36,414 nt of DNA from Nocardiopsis sp. TSRI0078 (GCF_001905145.1 NZ_LWLB01000032.1:1-36414), one strand, 5' to 3'; positions 1 to 8,181 are shown, counted from the first letter of the stretch. A program made the numbers and translations. Notes: a model not told the origin generated them from the letters alone.

Positions 1-1
1 G

Positions 2-235
2 TTCACGCCGGATGCTTTGGATGCGATTGCTGAGCAGGGGATTATTCGGGGGACGGGTGCGCGTGGGTTGCGGGCGATCATCGAGGAGGTGTTGTTGTCG
101 GTGATGTATGAGGTGCCTTCGCGTGAGGATGTGGGGCGGGTCATCATCACGCGGGAGTCGGTGCAGGAGCACGTCAACCCCACCATCGTCCCGAGGGCCA
201 AGGCGCGCCGCACCCGCCAGGAGAAGTCCGCCTAG
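2..235 (+). CDS. clpX: ClpX, ATP-dependent Clp protease unfoldase subunit (C-terminal fragment)
   Basis: Only the last 77 codons are in the window; the gene begins upstream. ClpX is the AAA+ hexameric unfoldase that feeds substrates to ClpP in the cytoplasm. The fragment reads through the conserved small AAA+ subdomain, including the sensor-2 stretch [14 protein letters not shown] whose arginine contacts nucleotide, followed by [13 protein letters not shown], typical of ClpX. The Lys/Arg-rich tail ends at a TAG stop. A GC-rich hairpin about 100 bp downstream probably ends the transcript. Identification rests on these family-specific C-terminal motifs and is firm; nothing can be said about the N-terminal zinc domain. 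Confidence 0.95.
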   Translation, partial: FTPDALDAIAEQGIIRGTGARGLRAIIEEVLLSVMYEVPSREDVGRVIITRESVQEHVNPTIVPRAKARRTRQEKSA

Positions 236-333
236 GACCCCTTCGGCCGCGCGGCCCGCACCCGCCCCCGGAGGGGACACCGGGAGGAACCGGGCGAGGC
301 GCTCAGGGCCCGCCGCGACGACGAGCACGTGAA

Positions 334-364
334 GGGGGCGCCCCGACCGGGGGCGCCCCCTTCG
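334..364. terminator. GC-rich hairpin between convergent clpX and DUF305 gene
   Basis: An 11-bp perfect stem (334-344 with 350-360, arm GGGGGCGCCCC) encloses a 5-nt loop and is followed by TTCG. It lies between two convergent genes, so it may stop transcription from both sides. There is no long U tract, as is usual for high-GC actinobacterial terminators. Confidence 0.7.
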
Positions 365-417
365 TCGCGTCCGGTCGCGCCGGGACCGTCCGCGGCCCGG
401 GCCGCGGCTCCCGCGGG

Positions 418-1128
418 CTACTCCTCCTCCAAAACCAGCGCCATGCGCGCGATGTCGGCGTTCTGCTCGGCGATCACGTCGTTGGCCATCCGCAGTACCG
501 TCTGGTCCTTGCCCTCGGCCAGCACGTCCTCGGCCATGGTGACGGCCCCCTCATGGTGGGTCGTCATCAGTTCCACGAAGAGCCGGTCGAACTCGTCGCC
601 CTCCGCGTTCGCCAGCCGCTCCATCTCCTCCTCGGAGGCCATGCCCGGCATGTCGTCGTGGTCGACCTCCAGCTCGCACGCGGGCACGTCGCCGTCCTCG
701 CCGTGGTGCGTACCGTCGCCCTCCAGCCCGCAGAAGTTCTGGTGCGCCGGGTTCTCCCTGGCCGGCCCGAAGACGTTCTCCTCCAGCCAGCTCTCCATGG
801 CGGTGATCTCCGGCCCCTGGGCGGCGGAGATGCGGTCGGCGATGCTCTCGATGCCGTCGCGCTGGTGCCGCTCCGGTACCAGGTCGGTCATCTCCAGGGC
901 CTGTTCGTGGTGCCCGATCATCTGCACCAGGTAGGTGACGTCGGCCTCGTTGTGGCCCTGCTCCGCGGCGAGGGCGGCGATCTGGTCCGCGGTGGCGGGG
1001 GAGGAGGACTCCCCGGGGGCTCCGGGGGCGATGACGTTGGCCGACTCCTGCCCGCCGTCCTCGCCCGTACAGGCTGAGGCTCCGAGCAGTGCGAGAGCGG
1101 TTCCAGCCGCGAGTGCCAGGCGACGCAC
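418..1128 (-). CDS. DUF305 family lipoprotein
   Basis: Predicted 236-residue exported lipoprotein. The start is a GTG with GGAGGA six bases upstream (1135-1140). Residues 1-20 form a type II signal peptide ending in the lipobox LGASAC, so the mature protein should be anchored by a lipidated cysteine. The rest matches DUF305, a ferritin-like four-helix family: it carries the two hallmark His-His motifs, MIGHHEQALEM and MTTHHEGAVTM, each starting a helix, plus a middle segment with two cysteines and HHGED. Members are often linked to copper or other metal stress, but the biochemical role is not established. Transcribed alone, convergent with clpX. A promoter with a small palindrome in its spacer lies at 1216-1245. 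Confidence 0.9.
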   Translation of the reverse strand: MRRLALAAGTALALLGASACTGEDGGQESANVIAPGAPGESSSPATADQIAALAAEQGHNEADVTYLVQMIGHHEQALEMTDLVPERHQRDGIESIADRISAAQGPEITAMESWLEENVFGPARENPAHQNFCGLEGDGTHHGEDGDVPACELEVDHDDMPGMASEEEMERLANAEGDEFDRLFVELMTTHHEGAVTMAEDVLAEGKDQTVLRMANDVIAEQNADIARMALVLEEE

Positions 1129-1215
1129 GAGGTGTCCTCCATGGGGGTGAGGCGCGGTCGGGGCCGCGATGTCCGTGGGGTGGGGCGCCTCCCGGGAGGG
1201 CGACGTCCTGCGGGC

Positions 1216-1245
1216 TTTCTACTCACCCGATGGGTGTTTTGTCCA
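1216..1245 (-). promoter_or_regulatory. Candidate promoter with internal palindrome, DUF305 gene
   Basis: On the minus strand TGGACA (1245-1240) is separated by 18 bp from TAGAAA (1221-1216). The spacer holds the inverted repeat CACCC-GAT-GGGTG (1224-1236), well placed for a repressor or a MerR-type activator. The leader to the GTG start would be about 80 nt. This is prediction from sequence only. Confidence 0.4.
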
Positions 1246-1408
1246 GTCCCGGACGCTGTGCGGGCACCATGTGCCTACCCGGACGCCCGGAGCGCTCTCC
1301 TGTCCCGGGGTTTCGGCACTCCTACAAACGGCCACGTCAGCAGACCGAAACTGAGAACCGTGTGGCCCTCAGCGAACGGACCTCCGGTTGCGACTCCGGG
1401 GCGTGACC

Positions 1409-1432
1409 GCCGGGGCCGGAGCGGGCCCCGGC
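1409..1432. other. Orphan GC-rich hairpin in the 498-bp divergent intergenic region
   Basis: GCCGGGGCC (1409-1417) pairs perfectly with GGCCCCGGC (1424-1432) across a 6-nt loop. It lies inside the 1129-1626 intergenic region, in which I see no credible gene. It may separate the regulatory regions of the divergent DUF305 and LVIVP genes, or may simply reflect local GC richness. Confidence 0.35.
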
Positions 1433-1519
1433 CATCGCCCGCGGCGCACCGGACGGCCCCGCGCGCCGTGGCGTCGGCCGGAACGTTAGCCGGGTCGCGT
1501 GATCGGATCGGGTCAGGTC

Positions 1520-1626
1520 GACACCGTGTTAACAACCATGTTTCTTTTGTCTCCCCCTATACATATAGATGTTGAACTGTGTACGTTCTTCCTGTTTCAC
1601 TCCAATCAGAATCGGGAGTACTTAGG
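1520..1626 (+). promoter_or_regulatory. AT-rich upstream region of first LVIVP gene
   Basis: About 105 bp with markedly lower GC than its surroundings, containing the short palindrome TGTTAACA, a T-rich run and the stretch TATACATATAGAT (1558-1570), which offers several -10-like hexamers but no clearly spaced -35. It ends in GGGAG (1614-1618), eight bases before the ATG of the downstream gene. It is probably the promoter and leader of the LVIVP gene; I cannot fix the start point. Confidence 0.45.
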
Positions 1627-3039
1627 ATGGCGTCATCCCCCTCAGCCCCCACCCCCCCGAGAGCCGGTCGCGGACTGGCCGGACTCACCGTCGCCGGAGC
1701 GGCCGCCCTCGTGGCCGGCCTCATCGGCCCAGCCTCGGCCTCGGCGGACGACACGTTCGTCAGTGACGCCGACACCAGTTCCAACGTCACTCATGTGGCC
1801 AACGTCCCGAAGACCGAGACGATGAGTGACTTCAACTCCGATCTCGCCTTCACCGGTGACTACGCCATCGGCGGCAACTACAACGGCTTCGTCGTCTACG
1901 ACATCTCCGAGCCGGAGGACCCGCAGGTCGTCTCCGAGGTCCTGTGCCCCGGCGGCCAGGGCGACGTGTCGGTCAGCGGTGACCTGCTGTACTTCTCCGT
2001 CGACTACCCGCGCGCGGGCACCGAGTGCGGAGCCCCCTCCGTGCCCACCACCGACCCCGACGGGTTCGAGGGCATCCGGATCTTCGACATCTCCGACAAG
2101 GCCAACCCGCAGTACGTGTCCGCGGTGCGCACCGACTGCGGTTCGCACACCAACACGCTGGTGCCGGGCAAGGACGGCGAGCACGAGTACGTGTACGTCT
2201 CCTCGTACTCGCCCTCGTCGCGCTTCCCGAACTGCCAGCCGCCGCACGACAAGATCTCCGTCATCGAGATCCCGGTCGACGACCCGTCCGAGGCCAAGCT
2301 CCTCGACACCCCCGTGCTCTTCCCCGACGGCGGCAACACCGGCACCGCCGGCTGCCACGACATCACCGTCTACCCCCAGCGGGACATCGCCGCGGGCGCC
2401 TGCATGGGCGACGGCATCCTGATGGACATCTCCGACCCGGCCGCGCCGGTGGTCACCGACGTGGTGCAGGACGAGAACTTCGCGTTCTGGCACTCGGCGA
2501 CCTTCACCAACGACGGCAAGACCGTGCTGTTCACCGATGAGCTCGGCGGCGGCGGTGGCGCCACCTGCAACGAGGCGGTCGGCTCCGAGCGCGGCGCCAA
2601 CGCCATCTACGAGATCGGCGGCAAGAAGGGCGCACCGGAACTGGGCTTCCAGAGCTACTACAAGCTGCCGCGCCACCAGGCCGACACCGAGAACTGCGTC
2701 GCGCACAACGGCTCGCTCATCCCGGTCCCGGGCCGTGACTTCTTCGTGCAGTCCTGGTACCAGGGCGGCGTCTCGGTCATCGACTTCAACGACCAGAAGA
2801 ACCCCGAGGAGATCGGCCACTTCGACCGCGACCCGATCGACGACAGCCGCCTCGTCCTGGGCGGCTCCTGGTCGGCCTACTACTACAACGGCTACGTGTA
2901 CTCCTCCGACATCACCCGGGGACTCGACGTCCTCAAGCTGAGCGACCCCCGGTTCCGGGTGGCCGAGCAGGTGCGGATGGAGGAGTTCAACCCCCAGTCC
3001 CAGCCCGAGTACAAGCCCGGCCGGGGCAACGGCCGCTGA
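1627..3039 (+). CDS. Secreted LVIVP-repeat beta-propeller-like protein (first of a tandem pair)
   Basis: Protein of 470 residues. ATG was chosen because GGGAG lies eight bases upstream and it gives a clean signal peptide: basic n-region, hydrophobic GLTVAGAAALVAGLIG core and a cleavage site near ASA-DD (about residue 41). The mature chain has repeated blocks of the form G.Y..I......VVYDIS.P..P..V, the LVIVP-type repeat, expected to fold as a beta-propeller. Several Cys pairs, absence of membrane segments and a Gly/Arg-rich end fit an extracellular soluble protein. Function is unknown; binding or surface roles are guesses. The next gene downstream is a close paralogue, with stretches of identical DNA. 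A hairpin after the stop may limit co-transcription. Confidence 0.85.
   Translation: MASSPSAPTPPRAGRGLAGLTVAGAAALVAGLIGPASASADDTFVSDADTSSNVTHVANVPKTETMSDFNSDLAFTGDYAIGGNYNGFVVYDISEPEDPQVVSEVLCPGGQGDVSVSGDLLYFSVDYPRAGTECGAPSVPTTDPDGFEGIRIFDISDKANPQYVSAVRTDCGSHTNTLVPGKDGEHEYVYVSSYSPSSRFPNCQPPHDKISVIEIPVDDPSEAKLLDTPVLFPDGGNTGTAGCHDITVYPQRDIAAGACMGDGILMDISDPAAPVVTDVVQDENFAFWHSATFTNDGKTVLFTDELGGGGGATCNEAVGSERGANAIYEIGGKKGAPELGFQSYYKLPRHQADTENCVAHNGSLIPVPGRDFFVQSWYQGGVSVIDFNDQKNPEEIGHFDRDPIDDSRLVLGGSWSAYYYNGYVYSSDITRGLDVLKLSDPRFRVAEQVRMEEFNPQSQPEYKPGRGNGR
1926..2150 (+). repeat. Blocks identical to the paralogue at 3501-3725
   Basis: Bases 1926-2015 are identical to 3501-3590 (90 bp), and 2081-2150 are identical to 3656-3725 (70 bp), including third codon positions. 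Flanking coding sequence is clearly diverged, and the spacing differs by nothing in this stretch. Such patches inside older paralogues suggest gene conversion. Confidence 0.8.
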
Positions 3040-3053
3040 CCGTCCCCGCCGAA

Positions 3054-3083
3054 CGCCCCGGGGTCCTCGCGGGCTCCGGGGCG
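3054..3083 (+). terminator. Hairpin after first LVIVP gene
   Basis: CGCCCCGG (3054-3061) pairs with CCGGGGCG (3076-3083), 14 bases after the TGA stop. The 14-nt loop can itself pair in part. No U tract. Likely terminator or transcript-stabilising stem. Confidence 0.5.
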
Positions 3084-3207
3084 CTCCACCCGAACGTCTC
3101 CGGCCCTTACGGGACGGCGATGACGGGTACGAGCACAGGGGCCGTGGCCGTGTACGCCGCGGCCCCCACGCGCCCTCCCCCACCCCCTAGTGCACACAGG
3201 AGAGCCC

Positions 3208-4632
3208 ATGCCCGCATCCGCAGCACCACGGGCCCGGAAGGGTCTGCGGCGCACCGCGGCCCTCGCGGCCACCGCCACCGCGTCCCTGCTCGTCGGACTC
3301 CTCAGCCCGGCCGGCGCCCTCGCGGACGAGGCCCCGGCCGACAGCGTCCACAGCCCCAACATCACGCACGTCGCCCACGTGCCCAAGCCCTCGGCCGTGC
3401 GCAGCGTCAACTCGGACCTGGCGTTCACCGGCGACTACGCCATCGGCGGCAACTACGACGGCTTCGTCGTCTACGACATCTCCGAGCCGGAGGACCCGCG
3501 GGTCGTCTCCGAGGTCCTGTGCCCCGGCGGCCAGGGCGACGTGTCGGTCAGCGGTGACCTGCTGTACTTCTCCGTCGACTACCCGCGCGCCAACAAGGAC
3601 TGCGGGGCGCCCGCCGTCCCGGTCACCGACCCGAACGGGTTCGAGGGCGTGCGCGTCTTCGACATCTCCGACAAGGCCAACCCGCAGTACGTGTCCGCGG
3701 TGCGCACCGACTGCGGTTCGCACACGCACACGCTGGTGCCGAGCAAGACCGGTGACAGCGACCTGCTCTACGTGTCGTCGTACTCGCCGTCGGCGGACTT
3801 CCCGAACTGCAAGACGCCGCATGACAAGATCTCCATCATCGAGGTGCCGCACGACGCACCCGAGGAGGCCGCGGTCGTCAACGAGCCGGTGCTGTTCCCG
3901 GACGGCGGCAACCACGAGCAGGACGGTCTGCTGCTGCCCACCCAGGGCTGCCACGACATCACCGTGTACGCCGAACGCGACATCGCCGCGGGCGCCTGCA
4001 TGGGCGACGGCCTCCTGATGGACATCTCCGACCCGGTGAACCCGGTCGTCACCGAACGGGTCCGGGACGAGAACTTCGCGTTCTGGCACTCGGCGACCTT
4101 CACCAACGACGCCAGGACCGTGCTGTTCACCGACGAGCTCGGCGGCGGTGGCGCCCCCACCTGCACCGAGGAGATCGGCCCCGAGCGCGGCGCCAACGCC
4201 ATCTACGAACTCGGCGGCAAGAAGGGCTCACCGGAGCTGAGCTTCGCCAGCTACTTCAAGATCGACCGCCACCAGGGCGACCAGGTGTGCGTGGCGCACA
4301 ACGGCTCCCTGATCCCGGTCCCGGGCCGCGACTACTTCGTGCAGTCCTGGTACCAGGGCGGTGTCGCGGTGATCGACCTCAACGACCCGGGCGCCCCCGA
4401 GGAGATCGGCTTCTTCGACGTGGACTCCCGTGTCGAGGAGGGCGTGCAGGACAACGACACCTGGTCGACGTACTACTACAACGGCTACGTGTACTCCTCC
4501 GACATCACCCGGGGCCTGGACGTACTCCGTATCGACGACCCGCGCCTGCGCGCGGCCGAGCAGGTCCGGATGGACGAGTTCAACCCGCAGAACCAGGAGA
4601 GCTACCGGCCGGGCCGCGGCAACGGCCGGTAG
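3208..4632 (+). CDS. Secreted LVIVP-repeat beta-propeller-like protein (second of a tandem pair)
   Basis: Protein of 474 residues, paralogous over its full length to the gene at 1627-3039. The ATG at 3208 is preceded by AGGAGAG; an in-frame GTG at 3190 lies before that Shine-Dalgarno sequence and is less likely. A signal peptide (basic RARKGLRR, hydrophobic core, site near ALA-DE) predicts export. The repeat blocks match the first copy, for example GDYAIGGNYDGFVVYDIS and GCHDITVYAERDIAAGACMG. It differs by a short insertion before GCHDIT and by divergent charged residues near the C-terminus, so the pair may have specialised. Both end in a PGRGNGR tail. Function unknown. Confidence 0.85.
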   Translation: MPASAAPRARKGLRRTAALAATATASLLVGLLSPAGALADEAPADSVHSPNITHVAHVPKPSAVRSVNSDLAFTGDYAIGGNYDGFVVYDISEPEDPRVVSEVLCPGGQGDVSVSGDLLYFSVDYPRANKDCGAPAVPVTDPNGFEGVRVFDISDKANPQYVSAVRTDCGSHTHTLVPSKTGDSDLLYVSSYSPSADFPNCKTPHDKISIIEVPHDAPEEAAVVNEPVLFPDGGNHEQDGLLLPTQGCHDITVYAERDIAAGACMGDGLLMDISDPVNPVVTERVRDENFAFWHSATFTNDARTVLFTDELGGGGAPTCTEEIGPERGANAIYELGGKKGSPELSFASYFKIDRHQGDQVCVAHNGSLIPVPGRDYFVQSWYQGGVAVIDLNDPGAPEEIGFFDVDSRVEEGVQDNDTWSTYYYNGYVYSSDITRGLDVLRIDDPRLRAAEQVRMDEFNPQNQESYRPGRGNGR

Positions 4633-4666
4633 GAGGGCGGACGACACCTTCCTCGTGGTGGCCCCG

Positions 4667-4696
4667 GCGGGGGCGGCGCCTGGGCGCCGTCCCCGC
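4667..4696 (+). terminator. Long GC hairpin after second LVIVP gene
   Basis: Bases 4667-4680 pair with 4683-4696 over 14 positions with one G-U wobble; the innermost pairs must open to form a loop. It starts 35 bases after the TAG stop and is a likely terminator. Confidence 0.6.
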
Positions 4697-4864
4697 TCCC
4701 GTGTCCGGGGGCGGCCGGTGCGCGTGAGCCGGTTGTGGGCACGCCGGAGCGGAGCGGACCGGGGGACCCCCCGTTTTCAACGAAACCAGGAAACCGCCCG
4801 GGACCGCCAGGGCCGCCTCCGCGCCTGTGGACGGCGGGAGCGGCGACGCGGCCCGCGCGAGGGA

Positions 4865-6175
4865 TCAGCCGAAGAGGCGGTCGGTGGGGGCGTCCACGGC
4901 CTCCAGGACACGGCCGGTGAAGTAGACCGTGCCCAGGGCCAGGACGCGCGGCCCGAGCGAACGCAGGGCCGCGCGGGAGAGGCCGTCGGCGTCCATCCGG
5001 TCCCAGTGGCCGGGCAGGGCGTGCCCGAACCGCAGGTGGGCCTCGGGCAGGCGCACGGCGGTCACCGGAAGGCCGCCCAGGACCTCCACCGCCCCGGACA
5101 CGTCCTTGTGGTCGGGCAGGCACAGCAGGACGTGGTCCACCCGGCCCCACAGCCCGCGGGCGTGGGCCAGCGCGGCGGCGACACCGGCGCGGTCGATGGC
5201 CGAGTCGACGAGGACCTCCGCGTCCGGCGCCGCTCCCGTGCCGGAGCGCGCCTTCCCGGCGGAGCCCGCCCCCGTGCCGGAGCGCGCCTCCCCGGCGGGG
5301 ACGGTGTGGCGGGACAGCCTTCCCGGCAACCGGAGGGTGCCCAGTACGGCGTGCAGCCGCTCCCGGTCCAGCGGCGGGCGCCCCAGGTGGTCCAGCATCC
5401 GCGCGGCGGCGGCCGTGCCCAGCACCCCCGACGCGGAGGACAGTCCCGGCGGGCGCAGTCCGGGCGGCGGCTCCACACCCGGCAGCTCCGGGTCGACCAC
5501 CTCGGCGCGGACCCGGCCGCCGGTGGCCCCGGCCAGCGCGGCGTCGACCTCGGCGGCCACCCCCGCGGTCTGCGGCAGGCGTACCAGCGCGCGGGTCCGC
5601 TCCCCGGCGACCCGTGCCTTCTCACGGGCGATCTCCTCCACGGTGTCGCCGAGGACCCCCACGTGCTCGGCGAAGACCCTCCCCAGCGCGACCACCTCCG
5701 GGCCGACCAGGCGCAGCTCGTCGCGGTGCCCGCCCATCCCGGCCTCCAGCACGCACACGTCGGCGCCCACCTCGCGGGCGTGCAGCAGCCCCGCGACCAG
5801 GAACAGCCCGCTCGGCGCCAGGTAGCCGCCGGACTCCTCCACCGACGGCAGGCCCCGGCGGGCGGCGTCGATCCGGGCGCCCAGCGCGTCCAGTTCGGCG
5901 TCGGCCACCGACGTCCCGTCCACCCGCACCCGCTCGCGGTAGGACCGGAAGCTCGGCCCGGTGACCAGCACCGTGCGCAGCCCGGCCGACGACAGCGCGG
6001 CCGCCGCCGTGGTCGCGGCGGCGCCCTTGCCCTTGGACCCCACCACCCCCAGTACCGGGGCGCGGCCGGCGTCCAGCCCGAGGGCGCGCATCAGGGCCGC
6101 GGCGCGTTCCAGGCTGCGGGCCTGCCCGGGGCGCCGTCGCGCCCACTCGGTGAAGAAGGGCTCAAGACTTGGCAT
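4865..6175 (-). CDS. FolC-like Mur ligase paralogue, divergent from folC
   Basis: Protein of 436 residues resembling folylpolyglutamate synthase but diverged from the adjacent folC product. It keeps an ATP-binding P-loop variant (GVVGSKGKGAAATT, residues 43-56 against GTNGKTST in FolC), EAGMGG and an EIAREKARV segment. However, the FolC motif DAAHNP is replaced by DSAIDR and GIDHT by FAEHV, so folate activity is doubtful. The ATG at 6175 was chosen because it follows a CATACT -10-like hexamer by six bases, consistent with a leaderless message, and because homology begins just after it. A linker near residues 292-312 contains a 12-codon duplication. The substrate is unknown; it may ligate an amino acid to another acid cofactor or may be a decayed duplicate. 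Confidence 0.75.
   Translation of the reverse strand: MPSLEPFFTEWARRRPGQARSLERAAALMRALGLDAGRAPVLGVVGSKGKGAAATTAAAALSSAGLRTVLVTGPSFRSYRERVRVDGTSVADAELDALGARIDAARRGLPSVEESGGYLAPSGLFLVAGLLHAREVGADVCVLEAGMGGHRDELRLVGPEVVALGRVFAEHVGVLGDTVEEIAREKARVAGERTRALVRLPQTAGVAAEVDAALAGATGGRVRAEVVDPELPGVEPPPGLRPPGLSSASGVLGTAAAARMLDHLGRPPLDRERLHAVLGTLRLPGRLSRHTVPAGEARSGTGAGSAGKARSGTGAAPDAEVLVDSAIDRAGVAAALAHARGLWGRVDHVLLCLPDHKDVSGAVEVLGGLPVTAVRLPEAHLRFGHALPGHWDRMDADGLSRAALRSLGPRVLALGTVYFTGRVLEAVDAPTDRLFG
5235..5300. repeat. 36-bp tandem duplication inside FolC-like gene
   Basis: Two copies of a 30-base segment start at 5235 and 5271 and differ at only a few bases; with the spacer the unit is 36 bp, 12 codons. 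It encodes the repeated ARSGTGA in a low-complexity linker, so it keeps the frame. Confidence 0.75.
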
Positions 6176-6181
6176 GGCACC

Positions 6182-6253
6182 AGTATGGTCTGTGCGACAT
6201 GCGCCACCGGTTCCTTTGCCCGGCGCCCGGCCCCAGGTGAGGGCGCGTACACT
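6182..6253. promoter_or_regulatory. Divergent promoter region between FolC-like gene and folC
   Basis: For the minus gene, CATACT (6187-6182) ends six bases before its ATG, suggesting leaderless transcription. For folC, TACACT (6248-6253) fits a -10 box and would give a leader of about 45 nt. Neither has a convincing -35 hexamer. Confidence 0.4.
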
Positions 6254-6303
6254 GGCGCGGGTGCACACCCCGAACGAGCGAGACACCGAAACGCCGAGAC
6301 ACC

Positions 6304-7656
6304 GTGAGTGATGCCAGCGCCGAGCAGCGCTACGACGAGGTGACCGCCGAGATCCTCTCCCGCGCACCCGAGTCCGACATCGATCCTCGTCTGGACCGGG
6401 TCCGCACCCTGCTGGACCTCCTGGGCGACCCGCAACGCAACTTCCGGGTCATCCACGTCACGGGCACCAACGGCAAGACCTCCACCGCCCGCATGATCGA
6501 CGCGCTCATGCGCGCACGCGGCCTGCGCGTGGGCCGCTACACCAGCCCGCACCTGCGCACCGTGCGCGAACGCGTCGTCATCGACGGGGAGCCGGTCTCC
6601 CGGGAGCGGTTCGTCGAGGCCTACGACGACATCCGTCCCTACATCGAGATGGCCGACTCGATGAACGACGCTCCGCTGTCGTTCTTCGAGATCCTCACCG
6701 TGATGGCCTACGCCGTCTTCGCCGACACACCCGTGGACGTCGCCGTGGTCGAGGTCGGCATGGGCGGCCGGTGGGACGCCACCAACGTCGTCGACGGAGA
6801 CGTCGCCGTGGTGACCCCCATCGGTATCGACCACACCGAGTACCTGCCCGACACGCTGGAGGGCATCGCCGACGAGAAGTCGGGCATCATCAAGCCCGAC
6901 TCCGTGGCGGTCCTGGCCCAGCAGCCGCTGCCCGCCGCCGAGACCCTTCTCCGCAACGCCGCGGAGATCGGGGCCCAGGTGGCCAGGGAGGGCTTCGAGT
7001 TCGGAGTCACCTCCCGCGAGGTCGCCGTGGGCGGCCAGCAGATCGCGGTCAAGGGCCTCACCGGCAGCTACGAGAACCTGTTCCTTCCCCTGTTCGGGGC
7101 GCACCAGGCCGGCAACGCGGCCGTCGCCATCGCCGCGGTGGAGGCCTTCGCCTCCACCGGTGACGACGCCGGGGGCCTGGACCCCGCGATCGTCGGCGAG
7201 GCCCTCACGGGAGTGGACTCCCCGGGCCGCATGGAGGTCGTGCGCACCAGCCCGACCGTCATCGCCGACGCCGCGCACAACCCCGCCGGGATGACCGCCG
7301 CCGCCGCGGCCGTGGAGGAGGCCTTCACCTTCTCCCGGCTGGTCGGAGTGGTCGCGATCATGGCCGACAAGGACGTCGAGGGGATTCTCGACCCCCTCGA
7401 ACCACTGCTCGACGAGATCGTCGTCACCCGTAACTCCTCACCGCGTTCCCTCGACCCGGAGCGGCTGTCCACCGTCGCCCAGCAGATCTTCGGCGAGGAC
7501 CGCGTGCACGTGGCCGCCCGACTCGACGACGCCATCGACCAGGCCGTGGGCCTGGCCGAGGAGGGCGGCGAGTTCGGCGGGAACGGTGTACTGATCACCG
7601 GCTCGGTCGTCACCGCCGGTGACGCCGTCCACCTGCTGCGCGGCGCGGGGGAGTGA
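6304..7656 (+). CDS. folC: Bifunctional folylpolyglutamate synthase / dihydrofolate synthase
   Basis: FolC joins glutamate to dihydropteroate and to reduced folates, keeping folates in the cell. The 450-residue protein has the usual length and motifs: HVTGTNGKTST (51-61, P-loop), YTSPHL, VEVGMGGRWDATNV, GIDHTEYLPDTLEGIADEKSGI, the DAAHNPAG motif near residue 321 and ADKDVEG. The GTG at 6304 is supported by homology starting soon after; the ribosome-binding site is weak. It heads a likely operon with the DUF4233 gene 34 bases downstream, an arrangement common in actinobacteria. valS, often just upstream of folC, is replaced here by the divergent FolC-like paralogue. Confidence 0.96.
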   Translation: MSDASAEQRYDEVTAEILSRAPESDIDPRLDRVRTLLDLLGDPQRNFRVIHVTGTNGKTSTARMIDALMRARGLRVGRYTSPHLRTVRERVVIDGEPVSRERFVEAYDDIRPYIEMADSMNDAPLSFFEILTVMAYAVFADTPVDVAVVEVGMGGRWDATNVVDGDVAVVTPIGIDHTEYLPDTLEGIADEKSGIIKPDSVAVLAQQPLPAAETLLRNAAEIGAQVAREGFEFGVTSREVAVGGQQIAVKGLTGSYENLFLPLFGAHQAGNAAVAIAAVEAFASTGDDAGGLDPAIVGEALTGVDSPGRMEVVRTSPTVIADAAHNPAGMTAAAAAVEEAFTFSRLVGVVAIMADKDVEGILDPLEPLLDEIVVTRNSSPRSLDPERLSTVAQQIFGEDRVHVAARLDDAIDQAVGLAEEGGEFGGNGVLITGSVVTAGDAVHLLRGAGE

Positions 7657-7690
7657 CGGGCCGGACGGCCCACTACGAAGGGAACCTGCC

Positions 7691-8095
7691 GTGCGTGTAG
7701 TCTGCGCCGTCATCCTGGTGTTCGAGGTCATCGTGATCGGCCTCTTCATCCCCGTCGCCATCTCCCTGGAGGGGATGGCCCCGGCCCTGGCCGGGGGCCT
7801 GTGGGGCGGGATGGCCGCCGCGGCCCTCGTGCTCTCCGGCCTCCAGAAGTACCGACCGGCGCACTACGCCGCCTGGGTGCTGCAGGCCGCGTTCCTGTTC
7901 ACCTCCTTCCTGGTCTCCGGGGCGGCGCTGATCGCCGTGGTGTTCGTGTCCCTGTGGGTGACCGGTGTGATCATGGGCCGCCGTACCGACGAGATGAAGG
8001 CCGCGCATCGGGCCCGGGCCGAGGCGGAGGCCGCCGGGGAGCCGGAGGAGGGCGGCGACGTCGTGGCCTCCGCGTCGTCGCGGCAAACGCGATAG
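7691..8095 (+). CDS. DUF4233 family small membrane protein
   Basis: Protein of 134 residues. The GTG at 7691 has AAGGGA seven bases upstream. About four hydrophobic segments (roughly residues 2-22, 25-47, 55-75 and 78-98) are followed by a charged Ala/Glu-rich cytoplasmic tail, so it is an inner-membrane protein. Its place between folC and ndk and its shape match the actinobacterial DUF4233 family, found in this same position in many genomes. Function unknown; the position does not by itself imply a folate role. Probably co-transcribed with folC. Confidence 0.85.
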   Translation: MRVVCAVILVFEVIVIGLFIPVAISLEGMAPALAGGLWGGMAAAALVLSGLQKYRPAHYAAWVLQAAFLFTSFLVSGAALIAVVFVSLWVTGVIMGRRTDEMKAAHRARAEAEAAGEPEEGGDVVASASSRQTR

Positions 8096-8181
8096 TGTGA
8101 CGCACGTCCGGGCGGGCGGCCGGACCCGGGAGGGACTCCCGCTCCTCGGCCCCCGCTTTCGCGACCCACCACCCGAACCCT

